Assembly: GCA_003499955.1 (NCBI GenBank)
Contig: DNRP01000177.1
Span: 951-6,774, forward strand
Length of the DNA: 5,824 bases
Source: Cyanobacteria bacterium UBA9971
GTDB lineage: Bacteria; Cyanobacteriota; Vampirovibrionia; Gastranaerophilales; UBA9971
Direction: 5' to 3'
Within the stretch, counting starts at the first letter, position 1; every line of letters begins with the position of its first letter. This document shows positions 1 through 5,824 of this stretch, in pieces. Below the pieces are notes generated by a model that saw only the letters and a program-made list of their open reading frames with translations, was not told the DNA's origin and ran no database searches. The translations under genes were made by a program, and so were the position numbers.

Positions 1-1136
1 ACAAGAAGTTTTTGCTGTTTTTCAAAAAAGTTGTCAACCTTTTTATCAATATCATTAAGCTGGAACGTAACTGTTTCTACAGAACCGCTTATATTTTCCA
101 TTGCAGCGTTCATTTCTTGTGTTCTGGCGGCTGTATTTTGGAAACTGTCGGTTATTTTTCCTATTATTTCCGTCATATCATGAATTTCTTCTACTACCAG
201 TTCAAAATTTTCATTTAGTATGTTAAACGAATTTTCGCTTTCCTGAAGATTGCCTAAAGTGCTTTTTGATGATTCTCTCGCAATTTTTACAATATTTTGA
301 ATGTTTTGAATTTCTGAACTTACATTTTTAGTAGCAGTTGCTGTTTCTTCCGCAAGTTTTTTTACTTCATTTGCGACTACGGAAAAACCTTTTCCATGCT
401 CGCCAGCCCGCGCTGCTTCTATTGATGCGTTAAGAGCAAGCAAATTTGTCTGAGAGGCTATAGTCTGAATTGATTCAATAATATTTCCAATAGAGCTGGA
501 AAATGTTAAAAGTTCATCCATATTTTTTTCAAGCAAGAAAGAAGACTCTTTAAGTAAAACAAAATTTTTATTAACTTTTTCTGATTGATTTTTGCTTTTT
601 AAAACATTATTTGAAACATCTATCGCTTTTGATGATAAATCATTGCACTTTTCACTGTCTTTTGCCGTTGCTTCCGACATCTCTGAAAGTGCTGCATTTA
701 ATTCTTCGGCTGTGCTTAAAATATTTTCCTGATTTGCGCTTGATTCATTTATTGAATCTTTAATTTTTTTGCACTCATCAATAGAAGTTTGCGATTGACT
801 TTTTAGAAAAACACCTTTATCAAGAATATTAAAAATCTTTTCTGTAAGAGAATTTATACTTTCATGACCAAGAAACAAAGCTGCTTTGATCTTTTTTACA
901 AGAGGATTTGTTTCTTGCAAACTTAAATTAAAGTTTTTTTGTTTAGAAATTATTTTATCCAGCTCTTCCAGAAGTAAGTCAAAATAATTATTTTTTTTTC
1001 GTTCTAATATTATTAAAAAAGGTAGAAATCCAATCAGAATTATTATAGAAAAATAAAAAGGAACCTTGAAATAAAGTGTAATTGCGTTTAAAATTTGCAA
1101 AATAACAAAAAAAGATAAAACTCCTGTAATTCTCAT
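1..1136 (-). CDS. Methyl-accepting chemotaxis protein, sensor-less two-TM type (3' end outside window)
   Basis: An uninterrupted minus-strand frame runs from an ATG at 1136 to the window edge, giving 378 complete codons with no stop, so the C-terminus is missing. Residues about 5-23 and 27-44 are hydrophobic and separated only by a short K-V-P turn. They are followed by a basic ERKK stretch, implying a membrane hairpin with both ends in the cytoplasm and essentially no periplasmic domain. The rest is polar and predicted helical. At residues 226-264 lies the diagnostic receptor signalling tip: [21 protein letters not shown], then [18 protein letters not shown]. This is the region that in known receptors contacts CheW and the kinase CheA. 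No HAMP domain is obvious between the membrane hairpin and the helical arms. By family, it should be a trimer-forming coiled-coil receptor controlling CheA and modified by CheR/CheB. Its stimulus is unknown and is presumably membrane-linked or cytoplasmic. It is divergent from tcdA. The family call is very secure; the sensing mode is inferred. Confidence 0.95.
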   Translation of the reverse strand, partial: MRITGVLSFFVILQILNAITLYFKVPFYFSIIILIGFLPFLIILERKKNNYFDLLLEELDKIISKQKNFNLSLQETNPLVKKIKAALFLGHESINSLTEKIFNILDKGVFLKSQSQTSIDECKKIKDSINESSANQENILSTAEELNAALSEMSEATAKDSEKCNDLSSKAIDVSNNVLKSKNQSEKVNKNFVLLKESSFLLEKNMDELLTFSSSIGNIIESIQTIASQTNLLALNASIEAARAGEHGKGFSVVANEVKKLAEETATATKNVSSEIQNIQNIVKIARESSKSTLGNLQESENSFNILNENFELVVEEIHDMTEIIGKITDSFQNTAARTQEMNAAMENISGSVETVTFQLNDIDKKVDNFFEKQQKLL

Positions 1137-1146
1137 ACAACTAATT

Positions 1147-1150
1147 CTCC
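1147..1150 (-). promoter_or_regulatory. Ribosome binding site of the chemotaxis receptor
   Basis: On the minus strand a GGAG lies 10 nt before the ATG at 1136. It supports this ATG as the true start, which gives a protein beginning directly with its first membrane helix. Confidence 0.7.
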
Positions 1151-1156
1151 AATAAT

Positions 1157-1203
1157 TAATTAAATTGTTAATATTATTTAAAATTATATTAACAATTTAA
1201 TTA
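1157..1203. repeat. 18-bp perfect inverted repeat between divergent genes (possible operator)
   Basis: The arms at 1157-1174 and 1186-1203 are perfectly complementary over 18 bp, with an 11-nt AT-only spacer. Each arm contains a single G/C position (G1167 paired with C1193) inside TTGTTAATAT / ATATTAACAA. The repeat sits in the upstream region of the chemotaxis receptor, just ahead of its ribosome binding site. It overlaps AT-rich hexamers that could serve as that gene's promoter (for example TATAAT on the minus strand at 1205-1200 and 1188-1183). An operator for a dimeric regulator, or a cruciform or mRNA-leader hairpin, are the plausible roles. It has no T-tract and GC stem typical of a terminator, and both flanking genes point away from it. 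The dyad itself is read directly; the function is inferred. Confidence 0.6.
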
Positions 1204-1211
1204 TATTGTTC

Positions 1212-1243
1212 TTTTTATTAAAAAATTAAATTTTTAATAAAAA
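1212..1243. repeat. 13-bp perfect A/T inverted repeat
   Basis: The arms 1212-1224 and 1231-1243 (TTTTTATTAAAAA / TTTTTAATAAAAA) pair perfectly around a 6-nt loop. The element contains only A and T. It lies between the larger dyad and the likely tcdA promoter. It could be an upstream A-tract promoter element or a second binding site, but in such AT-rich DNA a run of this type is less surprising than the 18-bp dyad. Confidence 0.45.
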
Positions 1244-1264
1244 ATTCATATTTTAATAGGATAA

Positions 1265-1270
1265 TATAAT
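1265..1270 (+). promoter_or_regulatory. Candidate -10 box of tcdA
   Basis: A consensus TATAAT lies about 20 nt before the tcdA ATG, so transcription would begin near 1277 with a leader of about 14 nt containing an AGGA at 1284-1287. No good -35 hexamer is seen at 16-18 bp spacing (1242-1247 reads AAATTC). In this AT-rich gap a chance TATAAT is quite possible. Confidence 0.3.
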
Positions 1271-1290
1271 GTACCAATTTTTTAGGAAAA

Positions 1291-2043
1291 ATGAATAACA
1301 AAATTTATGATAGAAACGAATTAATCTGGGGAAAAGAAGTTCAAAATCTTCTTTTTCAAAAGCATGTCGCTATTTTTGGGCTTGGCGGAGTAGGCAGCTA
1401 TGCAGCAGAAGCTCTTGCAAGATCCGGTATAGGCAAAATTACTGTTGTCGATTTTGATGAAGTGACAGAAACAAATATTAACAGGCAGCTTCTTGCGTTT
1501 AATTCCAATATTGGCGAGAAAAAAACGTTTCTTATGGAAGACAGGATTAAAAATATCAATCCCACTATTCAAGTAATAGCTATAAATGATTTTTGCACGA
1601 AAGATTTAACGGAAAAAATATTTTTCGGGCAGGTTGACTATGTAATTGACGCGATTGACACATTAAAAACAAAAGTTGACCTTTTAGAAAGCTGTGTTAA
1701 AAAAAATATTCCCGTGATAAGTTCTCTTGGTGCAGGAAACAGGCTTGATCCGACTCAACTTTATAAGGCGGATATTTCTGAGGTTAATCCAAGACGCTGT
1801 GATTTTGTAAGGTACGTTGTTAGCAAGCTTAAAGCAAGAGGGATAACTCAAGGTTTAACTGTAGTTTTAAGTGCAGAAAAGCCCATTTCTGTTGAAAAAA
1901 AACTTTCTTGTATTGAGATAAAAACTAAAACAGGCGAAAATATTGAGCTTAAGAAAATTTCTCCCGGAAGTTCGCCATTCGTTGCTCCTGTTGCAGGGTA
2001 TATTATGGCTTCTCATGTTGTACGGAGCTTTATTTCAAAATAA
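1291..2043 (+). CDS. tcdA: tRNA threonylcarbamoyladenosine dehydratase (TcdA/CsdL, ThiF/E1-like family)
   Basis: This 250-residue protein is a single E1-like (ThiF/MoeB/HesA) adenylating domain, the usual length for TcdA. Members use ATP to dehydrate N6-threonylcarbamoyladenosine at position 37 of ANN-decoding tRNAs, producing cyclic t6A. Visible motifs are the nucleotide-binding glycine loop GLGGVGS at 30-36, acidic D54 and D56 after strand 2, TNINRQ at 61-66 (the family's ATP-contacting Asn/Arg region), a conserved Lys at 77/78, VIDAIDT in mid-domain, GAGNRLDPTQ, and a C-terminal GSSPFVAPVAGYIMAS. The opening YDRNELIWGKE resembles the usual 'R..LLG.E' TcdA start and supports the ATG at 1291. 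The AGGA is close, only 3 nt before the ATG. No MoeB-type CxxC zinc pairs and no rhodanese domain are present, which argues against MoeB or ThiF proper. It diverges from the receptor gene and converges with the response regulator, so it appears monocistronic. Confidence 0.93.
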   Translation: MNNKIYDRNELIWGKEVQNLLFQKHVAIFGLGGVGSYAAEALARSGIGKITVVDFDEVTETNINRQLLAFNSNIGEKKTFLMEDRIKNINPTIQVIAINDFCTKDLTEKIFFGQVDYVIDAIDTLKTKVDLLESCVKKNIPVISSLGAGNRLDPTQLYKADISEVNPRRCDFVRYVVSKLKARGITQGLTVVLSAEKPISVEKKLSCIEIKTKTGENIELKKISPGSSPFVAPVAGYIMASHVVRSFISK

Positions 2044-2066
2044 TAAAATGCCTCCTTAAAGGAGGC
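2044..2066 (-). terminator. Intrinsic terminator of the response regulator gene
   Basis: A 7-bp stem GCCTCCT/AGGAGGC (2050-2056 with 2060-2066) closes a 3-nt loop. On the minus strand it is followed by ATTTTATTATTTT, and it lies 46 nt past the response regulator stop. In the plus direction the stem begins 6 nt after the tcdA stop but is followed by AAAAGATG rather than a T-run. It may still slow transcription from tcdA. Minus-strand termination is the better-supported reading. Confidence 0.65.
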
Positions 2067-2112
2067 AAAAGATGTTTGAGTTTTTGCGAAAAATATTAGC
2101 CTGAATTAAATT

Positions 2113-2790
2113 TTATATAATATTTTCTCTGATAGCTTTTACGGCAGCCTGTACTCTATCATCAACGCAAAGTTTCTGCAAAATGCTGCATACATGAGCT
2201 TTAGCTGTATGAACACTTACAATAAGGTCTTTGGCAATTTCTGTGTTGCTTTTTCCTTGTACAAGAAGCCTTAAAACTTCCATTTCTCTTTCTGTAAGCT
2301 GGGCTCTTGCATCAGAAATTTCTGAAGGATTAAGAACTTTTGTAGATTGCGGTTTTGGGAAAAGATTCAATGCTACTTTAGCAATGGCAGGATCTAACCA
2401 TGCCGCGCCCTGACTAACGTTTTTAAGCACATTTACAAGTGTGTTTGGCTCTATATCTTTAAGACAATATGCGTTTGCCCCTGAACCAAGCGAAGCAAGT
2501 ACTTCTTCATCCCTATCATGAGAAGTAAGGATAACAACTTTTATTTTTTCATCAAAAGCTTTTACCTGTTGCGTCGCCTCAATTCCGTTGATTCCCGGTA
2601 GTCCCAAATCCATAAGGACTACATCGGGTCTTAATTCTTTAATTAAAGCAAGCCCTTTTTCACCGTCTTCAGCTTCTCCTATTACCTGAATCCCTTCAAA
2701 TTCATTTAATGAAGACCGTAATCCGACGCGAGTTAGTTTATAATCTTCTACAATTACAATTCTTACAGATGTTGTTTCAATAGATAGCAT
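2113..2790 (-). CDS. NarL/FixJ-family response regulator (REC + LuxR-type HTH)
   Basis: This 225-residue protein has the classic two-domain layout. The receiver domain (about 9-126) shows the acidic pair E15/D16, the phospho-acceptor D61 in LMDLGLPG, switch T89 in VVILTSH, aromatic Y108 and invariant K111, so all phosphorylation residues are intact. A linker (about 127-163) leads to a GerE/LuxR-type helix-turn-helix (165-225). It has LTEREMEVLRLLVQGKSN, then TEIAKDLIVSVHTAKAHV as the helix-turn-helix core and a VDDRVQAAVKAI dimerisation helix. It should be a phosphorylation-controlled DNA-binding transcription factor. The start at 2790 is backed by AAGGAAG 5 nt before the ATG. No histidine kinase is adjacent, so it looks like an orphan here, and its target genes cannot be told from the sequence. 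The C-terminal signature resembles cyanobacterial NarL-type regulators. It has its own upstream gap and a downstream hairpin, suggesting a single-gene transcript. Confidence 0.93.
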   Translation of the reverse strand: MLSIETTSVRIVIVEDYKLTRVGLRSSLNEFEGIQVIGEAEDGEKGLALIKELRPDVVLMDLGLPGINGIEATQQVKAFDEKIKVVILTSHDRDEEVLASLGSGANAYCLKDIEPNTLVNVLKNVSQGAAWLDPAIAKVALNLFPKPQSTKVLNPSEISDARAQLTEREMEVLRLLVQGKSNTEIAKDLIVSVHTAKAHVCSILQKLCVDDRVQAAVKAIRENII

Positions 2791-2878
2791 AAATTCTTCC
2801 TTTTCTGATACTGACTTAATCTGACAATTACTTTTTTATCTTTTCTGAACATTTATTTGTATTTATATTTCAAGTGTA

Positions 2879-2887
2879 ATCCTAGCA
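2879..2887 (-). promoter_or_regulatory. Weak candidate extended -10 for the response regulator
   Basis: Within the 173-bp gap upstream of the response regulator, the minus strand carries TGCTAGGAT, matching the TGn-TAnnAT form of an extended -10. It lies about 90 nt before the ATG, just after the folC terminator. No convincing -35 precedes it. The rest of the gap (2791-2963) holds no ORF or clear operator. Confidence 0.22.
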
Positions 2888-2917
2888 TAAAATATAAATT
2901 TAATACGCTATTTTTAG

Positions 2918-2937
2918 AAAAATACCCCAATCGGGTA
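2918..2937 (-). terminator. Intrinsic terminator after folC
   Basis: On the minus strand TACCC-GATTG-GGGTA forms a 5-bp stem with a 5-nt loop, followed immediately by TTTTTCT. It starts 26 nt past the folC stop, as expected for the end of the valS-folC transcript. The stem is short, so strength is uncertain. The plus-strand side lacks a T-tract. Confidence 0.55.
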
Positions 2938-2963
2938 GTAGTTGGAAATTAAAAGTATAGTTT

Positions 2964-4190
2964 TTATATTTTATATTGAGACAAAAAATCACCGGCAGTA
3001 TAAAGGGAACCAGCCATTATACCTATATTTTTGTTTGTTATTAATTCAAAATAAATATTTATAGATTCTTTAATGTTTTCAGTTGTATATATTTTACATG
3101 GCATGTGTTTTTGAATTAATTTAGCTTTTAAAATTTCAGGAGAAACAGCCGCACCTGAATTTGACTGCGTAAGTATTACAATATCGCCATGCCTGAATAA
3201 AATTTCCATAACTTCTTCATAATTTTTTGTACTTATAGAAGAATAAATCCAAATTCTTTCTTTATCAGAATAATACAAATCAAGACTTTCACTGAGTAAT
3301 CGGGCGGCATTCGGGTTATGCGCGCCATCCAGTATTAAGTTCATTTCTTTTATGTATTGAAATCTGGCAGGCCATGAAACGTTTTGAAGTCCTTTTTTCA
3401 CAGCTTCTTCAGGAATTTCAATTCCCTGCTCCCTGAGAAGGTCTATTGCTTTCAGGACAAGTGAAAGATTTTTTTTCTGCCATACCCCCTGAAGGTTTAG
3501 TTCGTAGGGGGTGTCGGCATCTTCAACTAATATTAAAGCGCTTCCAACTTTTAAAGCTTTTTCTTTTATAACTTCAATCCCCTTATTGTCTTTCGAGGCA
3601 ATTACAGGGACATTCGGCTTTATAATTCCCGCTTTTTCAAAGGCTATTTTTTCTATAGTTTCGCCCAGTCTGTCAACATGGTCTGAATCAATTGTGGTTA
3701 TTATTGACAATAAAGGTTTTTTTATAACATTAGTCGCGTCAAGTCTTCCGCCAAGACCTGTTTCTATGACGGCAAAGTCCACTTTCTCCCGCTCGAATAA
3801 AATAAAAGCAAGAACGGTCAGGATTTCAAATTCGGTTGCATGAATATTGTTTTGCTCTGCGGTTTGTATGATATTAAAAATAAAATCCGCAAAATCTTCT
3901 TTTGAGATGTCTTTGCCGTTAATTTTAACTCGTTCTGTATAATCCACAAGATGCGGGCTTGTATAAAGTCCTGTTTTATATCCGGCATGAGTTAAAACAG
4001 AAGCAAGCATTGCGCATGTTGAGCCTTTTCCGTTAGTTCCCGCCACATGAATGCATTTTATTTTATCCTGCGGGTTATCATAAAGATCAAGCAGATTTTT
4101 TACCCTATCCAGCCCGAGATTTATATAAAATTTTCCCTGTGAAGTCAGGGCAACTATAGCTTTTTCGTATGAAACAGTTTTGTTTGTCAT
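2964..4190 (-). CDS. folC: Bifunctional folylpolyglutamate synthase / dihydrofolate synthase
   Basis: This 408-residue cytoplasmic Mur-ligase-type enzyme adds glutamate to dihydropteroate and/or reduced folates in an ATP-dependent reaction. Motifs in order are the P-loop GTNGKGS (51-57), SPHL (78-81) and ERVKING (86-92), a TEFEILTVLAF segment (119-129), ETGLGGRLDATN (143-154) and DSDH (168-171). EKAGIIK (185-191) contains K186, at the position of the carbamylated lysine of this family. DGAHNP (287-292) lies at the start of the C-terminal Rossmann-like glutamate-binding domain. Length is normal for bacterial FolC. One deviation: where many FolC proteins read G.HQ..NA, this one has GVWQKKNL (234-241). 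The gene begins 2 bp after the valS stop and no clear Shine-Dalgarno precedes its ATG, so translation is probably coupled to valS. The valS-folC order is known from Bacillus subtilis and others. Whether it has both activities or only one cannot be told from sequence. Confidence 0.95.
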   Translation of the reverse strand: MTNKTVSYEKAIVALTSQGKFYINLGLDRVKNLLDLYDNPQDKIKCIHVAGTNGKGSTCAMLASVLTHAGYKTGLYTSPHLVDYTERVKINGKDISKEDFADFIFNIIQTAEQNNIHATEFEILTVLAFILFEREKVDFAVIETGLGGRLDATNVIKKPLLSIITTIDSDHVDRLGETIEKIAFEKAGIIKPNVPVIASKDNKGIEVIKEKALKVGSALILVEDADTPYELNLQGVWQKKNLSLVLKAIDLLREQGIEIPEEAVKKGLQNVSWPARFQYIKEMNLILDGAHNPNAARLLSESLDLYYSDKERIWIYSSISTKNYEEVMEILFRHGDIVILTQSNSGAAVSPEILKAKLIQKHMPCKIYTTENIKESINIYFELITNKNIGIMAGSLYTAGDFLSQYKI

Positions 4191-4192
4191 TT

Positions 4193-5824
4193 TTACTTTG
4201 CTAATGATTTTAAAAGCTCTTGTATCGATTGGGTTTGTTGTTCTATTTCTTTGATACGCTCTTTTGTAAGCTCAACTACTTCCTTAGGCGCGCTTTCAAG
4301 AAATTTCGGACTGCTAAGCCTTGAGTCAAGACCTTTTTTTTCCTGCGCAAGTGTTTCGAGTTTTTTAGTCTGTCTTTGAATTTCCTTATCCAGATCAATA
4401 AGCCCTGCCAACGGAACAACTATAAGAGAAGTTCCCATCATTGTCGTAGCTGATTGCGAAGGAATCTCTGCCGGTATTCCAAGTTTAACAGAAAGTCTTT
4501 CAACTCTTGCAAAAATTTCTATATAAGACCTGACCACCTCAAATGTTTCTTGTGCGGTGGCGTCTTCAGAATAAATTTTTGCCTGTATAGTTGCGCTTAC
4601 AGGTATATTAAAAGCCTGCCTGATATTTCTGAGAGATTTTATTGTTTCAATTGCTGTATTAAGCTTTGATTCAGCTATTTCATCTTTTAAGCCCATATCA
4701 TGCTTTGGAAAATCTGTAAGCATTATGGATTGCAGAGCGGGAGTGAAAAAAGCCGAAGCGGAGCTTTGCTTCGCTGGAAGCTTTTGTAACTCGTTCTCTT
4801 GCGCATTATTTTTATATATCTTACCTGGTATAAGCTGCCAAATTTCTTCCGTAATATGTGGCATCACGGGATGTAAAAGCCTTAATGTCCTTTCAAGCAC
4901 ATATCTTAAAACTCTTTGGGTATTTGATTTTGTATCTGGTTTATTAAGCTGGGTTTTTGCTATTTCTACATACCAATCGCAGTATGAATTCCAGAAAAAT
5001 TCATATAATAACTGTGCTGTTTCGCCAAACCTGTATGATTCCAGATTTTTATTTACTTCTAACACAGCTTCATTATACTTATGGAGAATCCATCTATCCG
5101 CAATCGTTAGCGCGCTCATATCAATTTCGGAATCATCAACCCCTTCGAGGTTCATAAGAACGAACTTAGAGGCGTTCCAGATTTTGTTCGCAAAGTTTCT
5201 TCCATATTCAAAACGCTCGTCAGAAACTTTAATATCCTGTCCGCCATAGGTTACAAGACTTGTTAATGTAAATCTGAGCGCGTCAGAGCCGTATCTGTCA
5301 ATTATTTCAACGGGATCAATCGTGTTGCCCTTTGATTTGCTCATTTTCTGACCTTTTTCATCGCGAATCAACCCGTGAATATAAACCGTCTTAAATGGCG
5401 ATTTATCGGTGAATTCATAGCCCATAACGACCATTCTTGCCACCCAGAAAAAGATTATATCAAATCCCGTCACAAGAACGCTTGTAGGGTAGAATTTTTT
5501 GAAGTCGGGACTTTCTAAATCAGGCCAGCCCATTGTTGAAAACGGCCATAAACCTGATGAAAACCATGTATCAAGAACATCTGTTTCCTGCGTTAAGTTT
5601 GAACTTCCGCATTTTGGGCATTTATCAGGTTTTTCAGTTGCCACAATCATTTCTTTGCAATCATCGCAATAGTAAGCGGGAATCTGATGTCCCCACCATA
5701 ATTGTCTGCTAATACACCAATCTCGGACGTTTTCCATCCAATCAAGGTAAATTTTTGTCCATCTTTCGGGGATAAAACCAAGTTCACCTGTTTCTAAGGC
5801 TTTAATAGGTCTTTCTGAAAGCTC
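4193..5824 (-). CDS. valS: Valyl-tRNA synthetase, C-terminal 543 residues (5' end outside window)
   Basis: The frame stays open to the right edge, giving 543 codons plus stop. The Met at 5737 is internal, because the 29 codons before it read as the expected ValRS segment (…GFIPERWTKIYLDW). The enzyme charges tRNA-Val with valine. Fragment residues (counted from 5824) show DWCISRQLWWGHQIPAYYC, four cysteines C53/C56/C69/C72 in two CxxC pairs typical of many bacterial ValRS, DVLDTWFSS (82-90), GFDIIFFWVARM (120-131) and the ATP-binding KMSKS loop (160-164). These are followed by the helical anticodon-binding domain and the valine-type C-terminal coiled coil (about 472-543), which IleRS lacks. 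The HIGH motif and most of the CP1 editing domain lie outside the window. Fragment residues about 335-365 form an unusual extra segment after TEEIWQLIPG that ordinary ValRS lack (see the repeat entry). It is the first visible gene of the valS-folC pair. The start and any upstream regulation are not visible. Confidence 0.96.
   Translation of the reverse strand, partial: ELSERPIKALETGELGFIPERWTKIYLDWMENVRDWCISRQLWWGHQIPAYYCDDCKEMIVATEKPDKCPKCGSSNLTQETDVLDTWFSSGLWPFSTMGWPDLESPDFKKFYPTSVLVTGFDIIFFWVARMVVMGYEFTDKSPFKTVYIHGLIRDEKGQKMSKSKGNTIDPVEIIDRYGSDALRFTLTSLVTYGGQDIKVSDERFEYGRNFANKIWNASKFVLMNLEGVDDSEIDMSALTIADRWILHKYNEAVLEVNKNLESYRFGETAQLLYEFFWNSYCDWYVEIAKTQLNKPDTKSNTQRVLRYVLERTLRLLHPVMPHITEEIWQLIPGKIYKNNAQENELQKLPAKQSSASAFFTPALQSIMLTDFPKHDMGLKDEIAESKLNTAIETIKSLRNIRQAFNIPVSATIQAKIYSEDATAQETFEVVRSYIEIFARVERLSVKLGIPAEIPSQSATTMMGTSLIVVPLAGLIDLDKEIQRQTKKLETLAQEKKGLDSRLSSPKFLESAPKEVVELTKERIKEIEQQTQSIQELLKSLAK
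4733..4822 (-). repeat. In-frame palindromic insertion-like segment within valS
   Basis: About 30 codons interrupt valS between TEEIWQLIPG and SIMLTDFP, positions that in familiar ValRS proteins are only about ten residues apart. The encoded peptide is low-complexity and polar (…LQKLPAKQSSASAFFTP…). The DNA at 4733-4801 is visibly richer in G+C (about half) than the flanks. It has a nested dyad: CGAAGC (4754-4759) pairs with GCTTCG (4768-4773) around 8 nt, and AAAAGC (4748-4753) pairs outside it with GCTTTT (4780-4785) with a 6-nt offset. The frame is preserved and the enzyme continues normally afterwards. This resembles palindromic elements that insert into coding regions, as described in Rickettsia, but could be a lineage-specific loop extension. 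Boundaries are approximate. Confidence 0.45.

Noticed and set aside
12..218. Plus-strand open frame of 68 codons at the left edge
   Set aside because: It is antisense to the conserved receptor coiled coil and has no ribosome binding site or family resemblance.
1165..1195. Rex-type operator (TTGTTAA…TTAACAA)
   Set aside because: The half-sites resemble clostridial Rex boxes, but they are separated by 17 nt rather than the few nucleotides Rex needs, so the match is to the half-site only.
2081..2093. TTTTTGCGAAAAA as a second terminator for tcdA
   Set aside because: The 5-bp A/T stem with a 3-nt loop is too weak and has no following T-run on the plus strand.
3511..3843. Plus-strand open frame of 110 codons inside folC
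   Set aside because: It is antisense to the conserved central FolC motifs, and its low-complexity Ser/Ile/Phe content is an effect of the opposite strand's codons.
4725..5249. Plus-strand open frame of 174 codons overlapping valS
   Set aside because: It lies wholly antisense to a clear valS reading frame, has a cysteine- and serine-rich composition typical of shadow frames, and shows no recognisable motif.
5605..5670. A separate zinc-ribbon protein suggested by the CxxC…CPKC pairs
   Set aside because: The two CxxC pairs are a normal part of many bacterial ValRS proteins just before DVLDTWFSS and are in frame with the rest of valS.
4193..5737. Treating the ATG at 5737 as the start of a 514-residue valS
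   Set aside because: The frame is open to the window edge, and the 29 codons upstream encode the expected ValRS catalytic-domain sequence. The Met is internal, and the gene is partial rather than N-terminally truncated.
4193..5824. Isoleucyl-tRNA synthetase as the identity of the class I synthetase
   Set aside because: The IPAYYC and FSTMGWP wording and the C-terminal ValRS coiled coil fit valine, and the C-terminal zinc-finger end of IleRS is absent.

Overview
The window is an AT-rich (by eye about one-third G+C), densely packed bacterial chromosome segment carrying mostly conserved core genes. Five protein genes are supported. From left to right they are: a methyl-accepting chemotaxis protein (minus strand, 3' end beyond the left edge); tcdA, a ThiF-family tRNA threonylcarbamoyladenosine dehydratase (plus); a NarL/FixJ-type response regulator (minus); folC, dihydrofolate/folylpolyglutamate synthase (minus); and valS, valyl-tRNA synthetase (minus, 5' end beyond the right edge). 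No RNA gene, CRISPR array, insertion sequence or prophage gene was seen.

Layout. valS and folC are separated by only 2 bp and almost certainly share a transcript. A small hairpin with a T-tract follows folC and probably ends it. The response regulator is then transcribed from its own region (2791-2963) and converges on tcdA; a GC-rich hairpin at 2050-2066 sits between them. tcdA and the chemotaxis receptor diverge from a 154-bp, extremely AT-rich gap (1137-1290). That gap holds two perfect inverted repeats, one with 18-bp arms and one with 13-bp arms. No gene-free stretch exceeds 300 bp.

Organism. The response regulator's DNA-binding domain ends in a 'HVCSILQKL.VDDRVQAAVKAIRE' pattern reminiscent of cyanobacterial NarL-family regulators. 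With the AT-rich composition and the chemotaxis receptor, this would fit a non-photosynthetic cyanobacterial relative (Vampirovibrionia/Melainabacteria, e.g. Gastranaerophilales). This is an inference from motif resemblance only. The valS-folC order is also common in Firmicutes.

Function. valS (tRNA charging), tcdA (t6A37 to cyclic t6A37 modification) and folC (folate polyglutamation, feeding one-carbon metabolism and formyl-Met-tRNA) all bear on translation or its cofactors. The receptor and the response regulator belong to signal transduction but are not shown to be linked to each other.

The most unusual items are an in-frame segment of about 30 codons in valS, G+C-richer than its surroundings, palindromic, and resembling a coding-sequence palindromic element; the strong dyad between tcdA and the receptor; and the receptor's lack of any extracytoplasmic sensor domain. 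No convincing new multi-gene system is visible.
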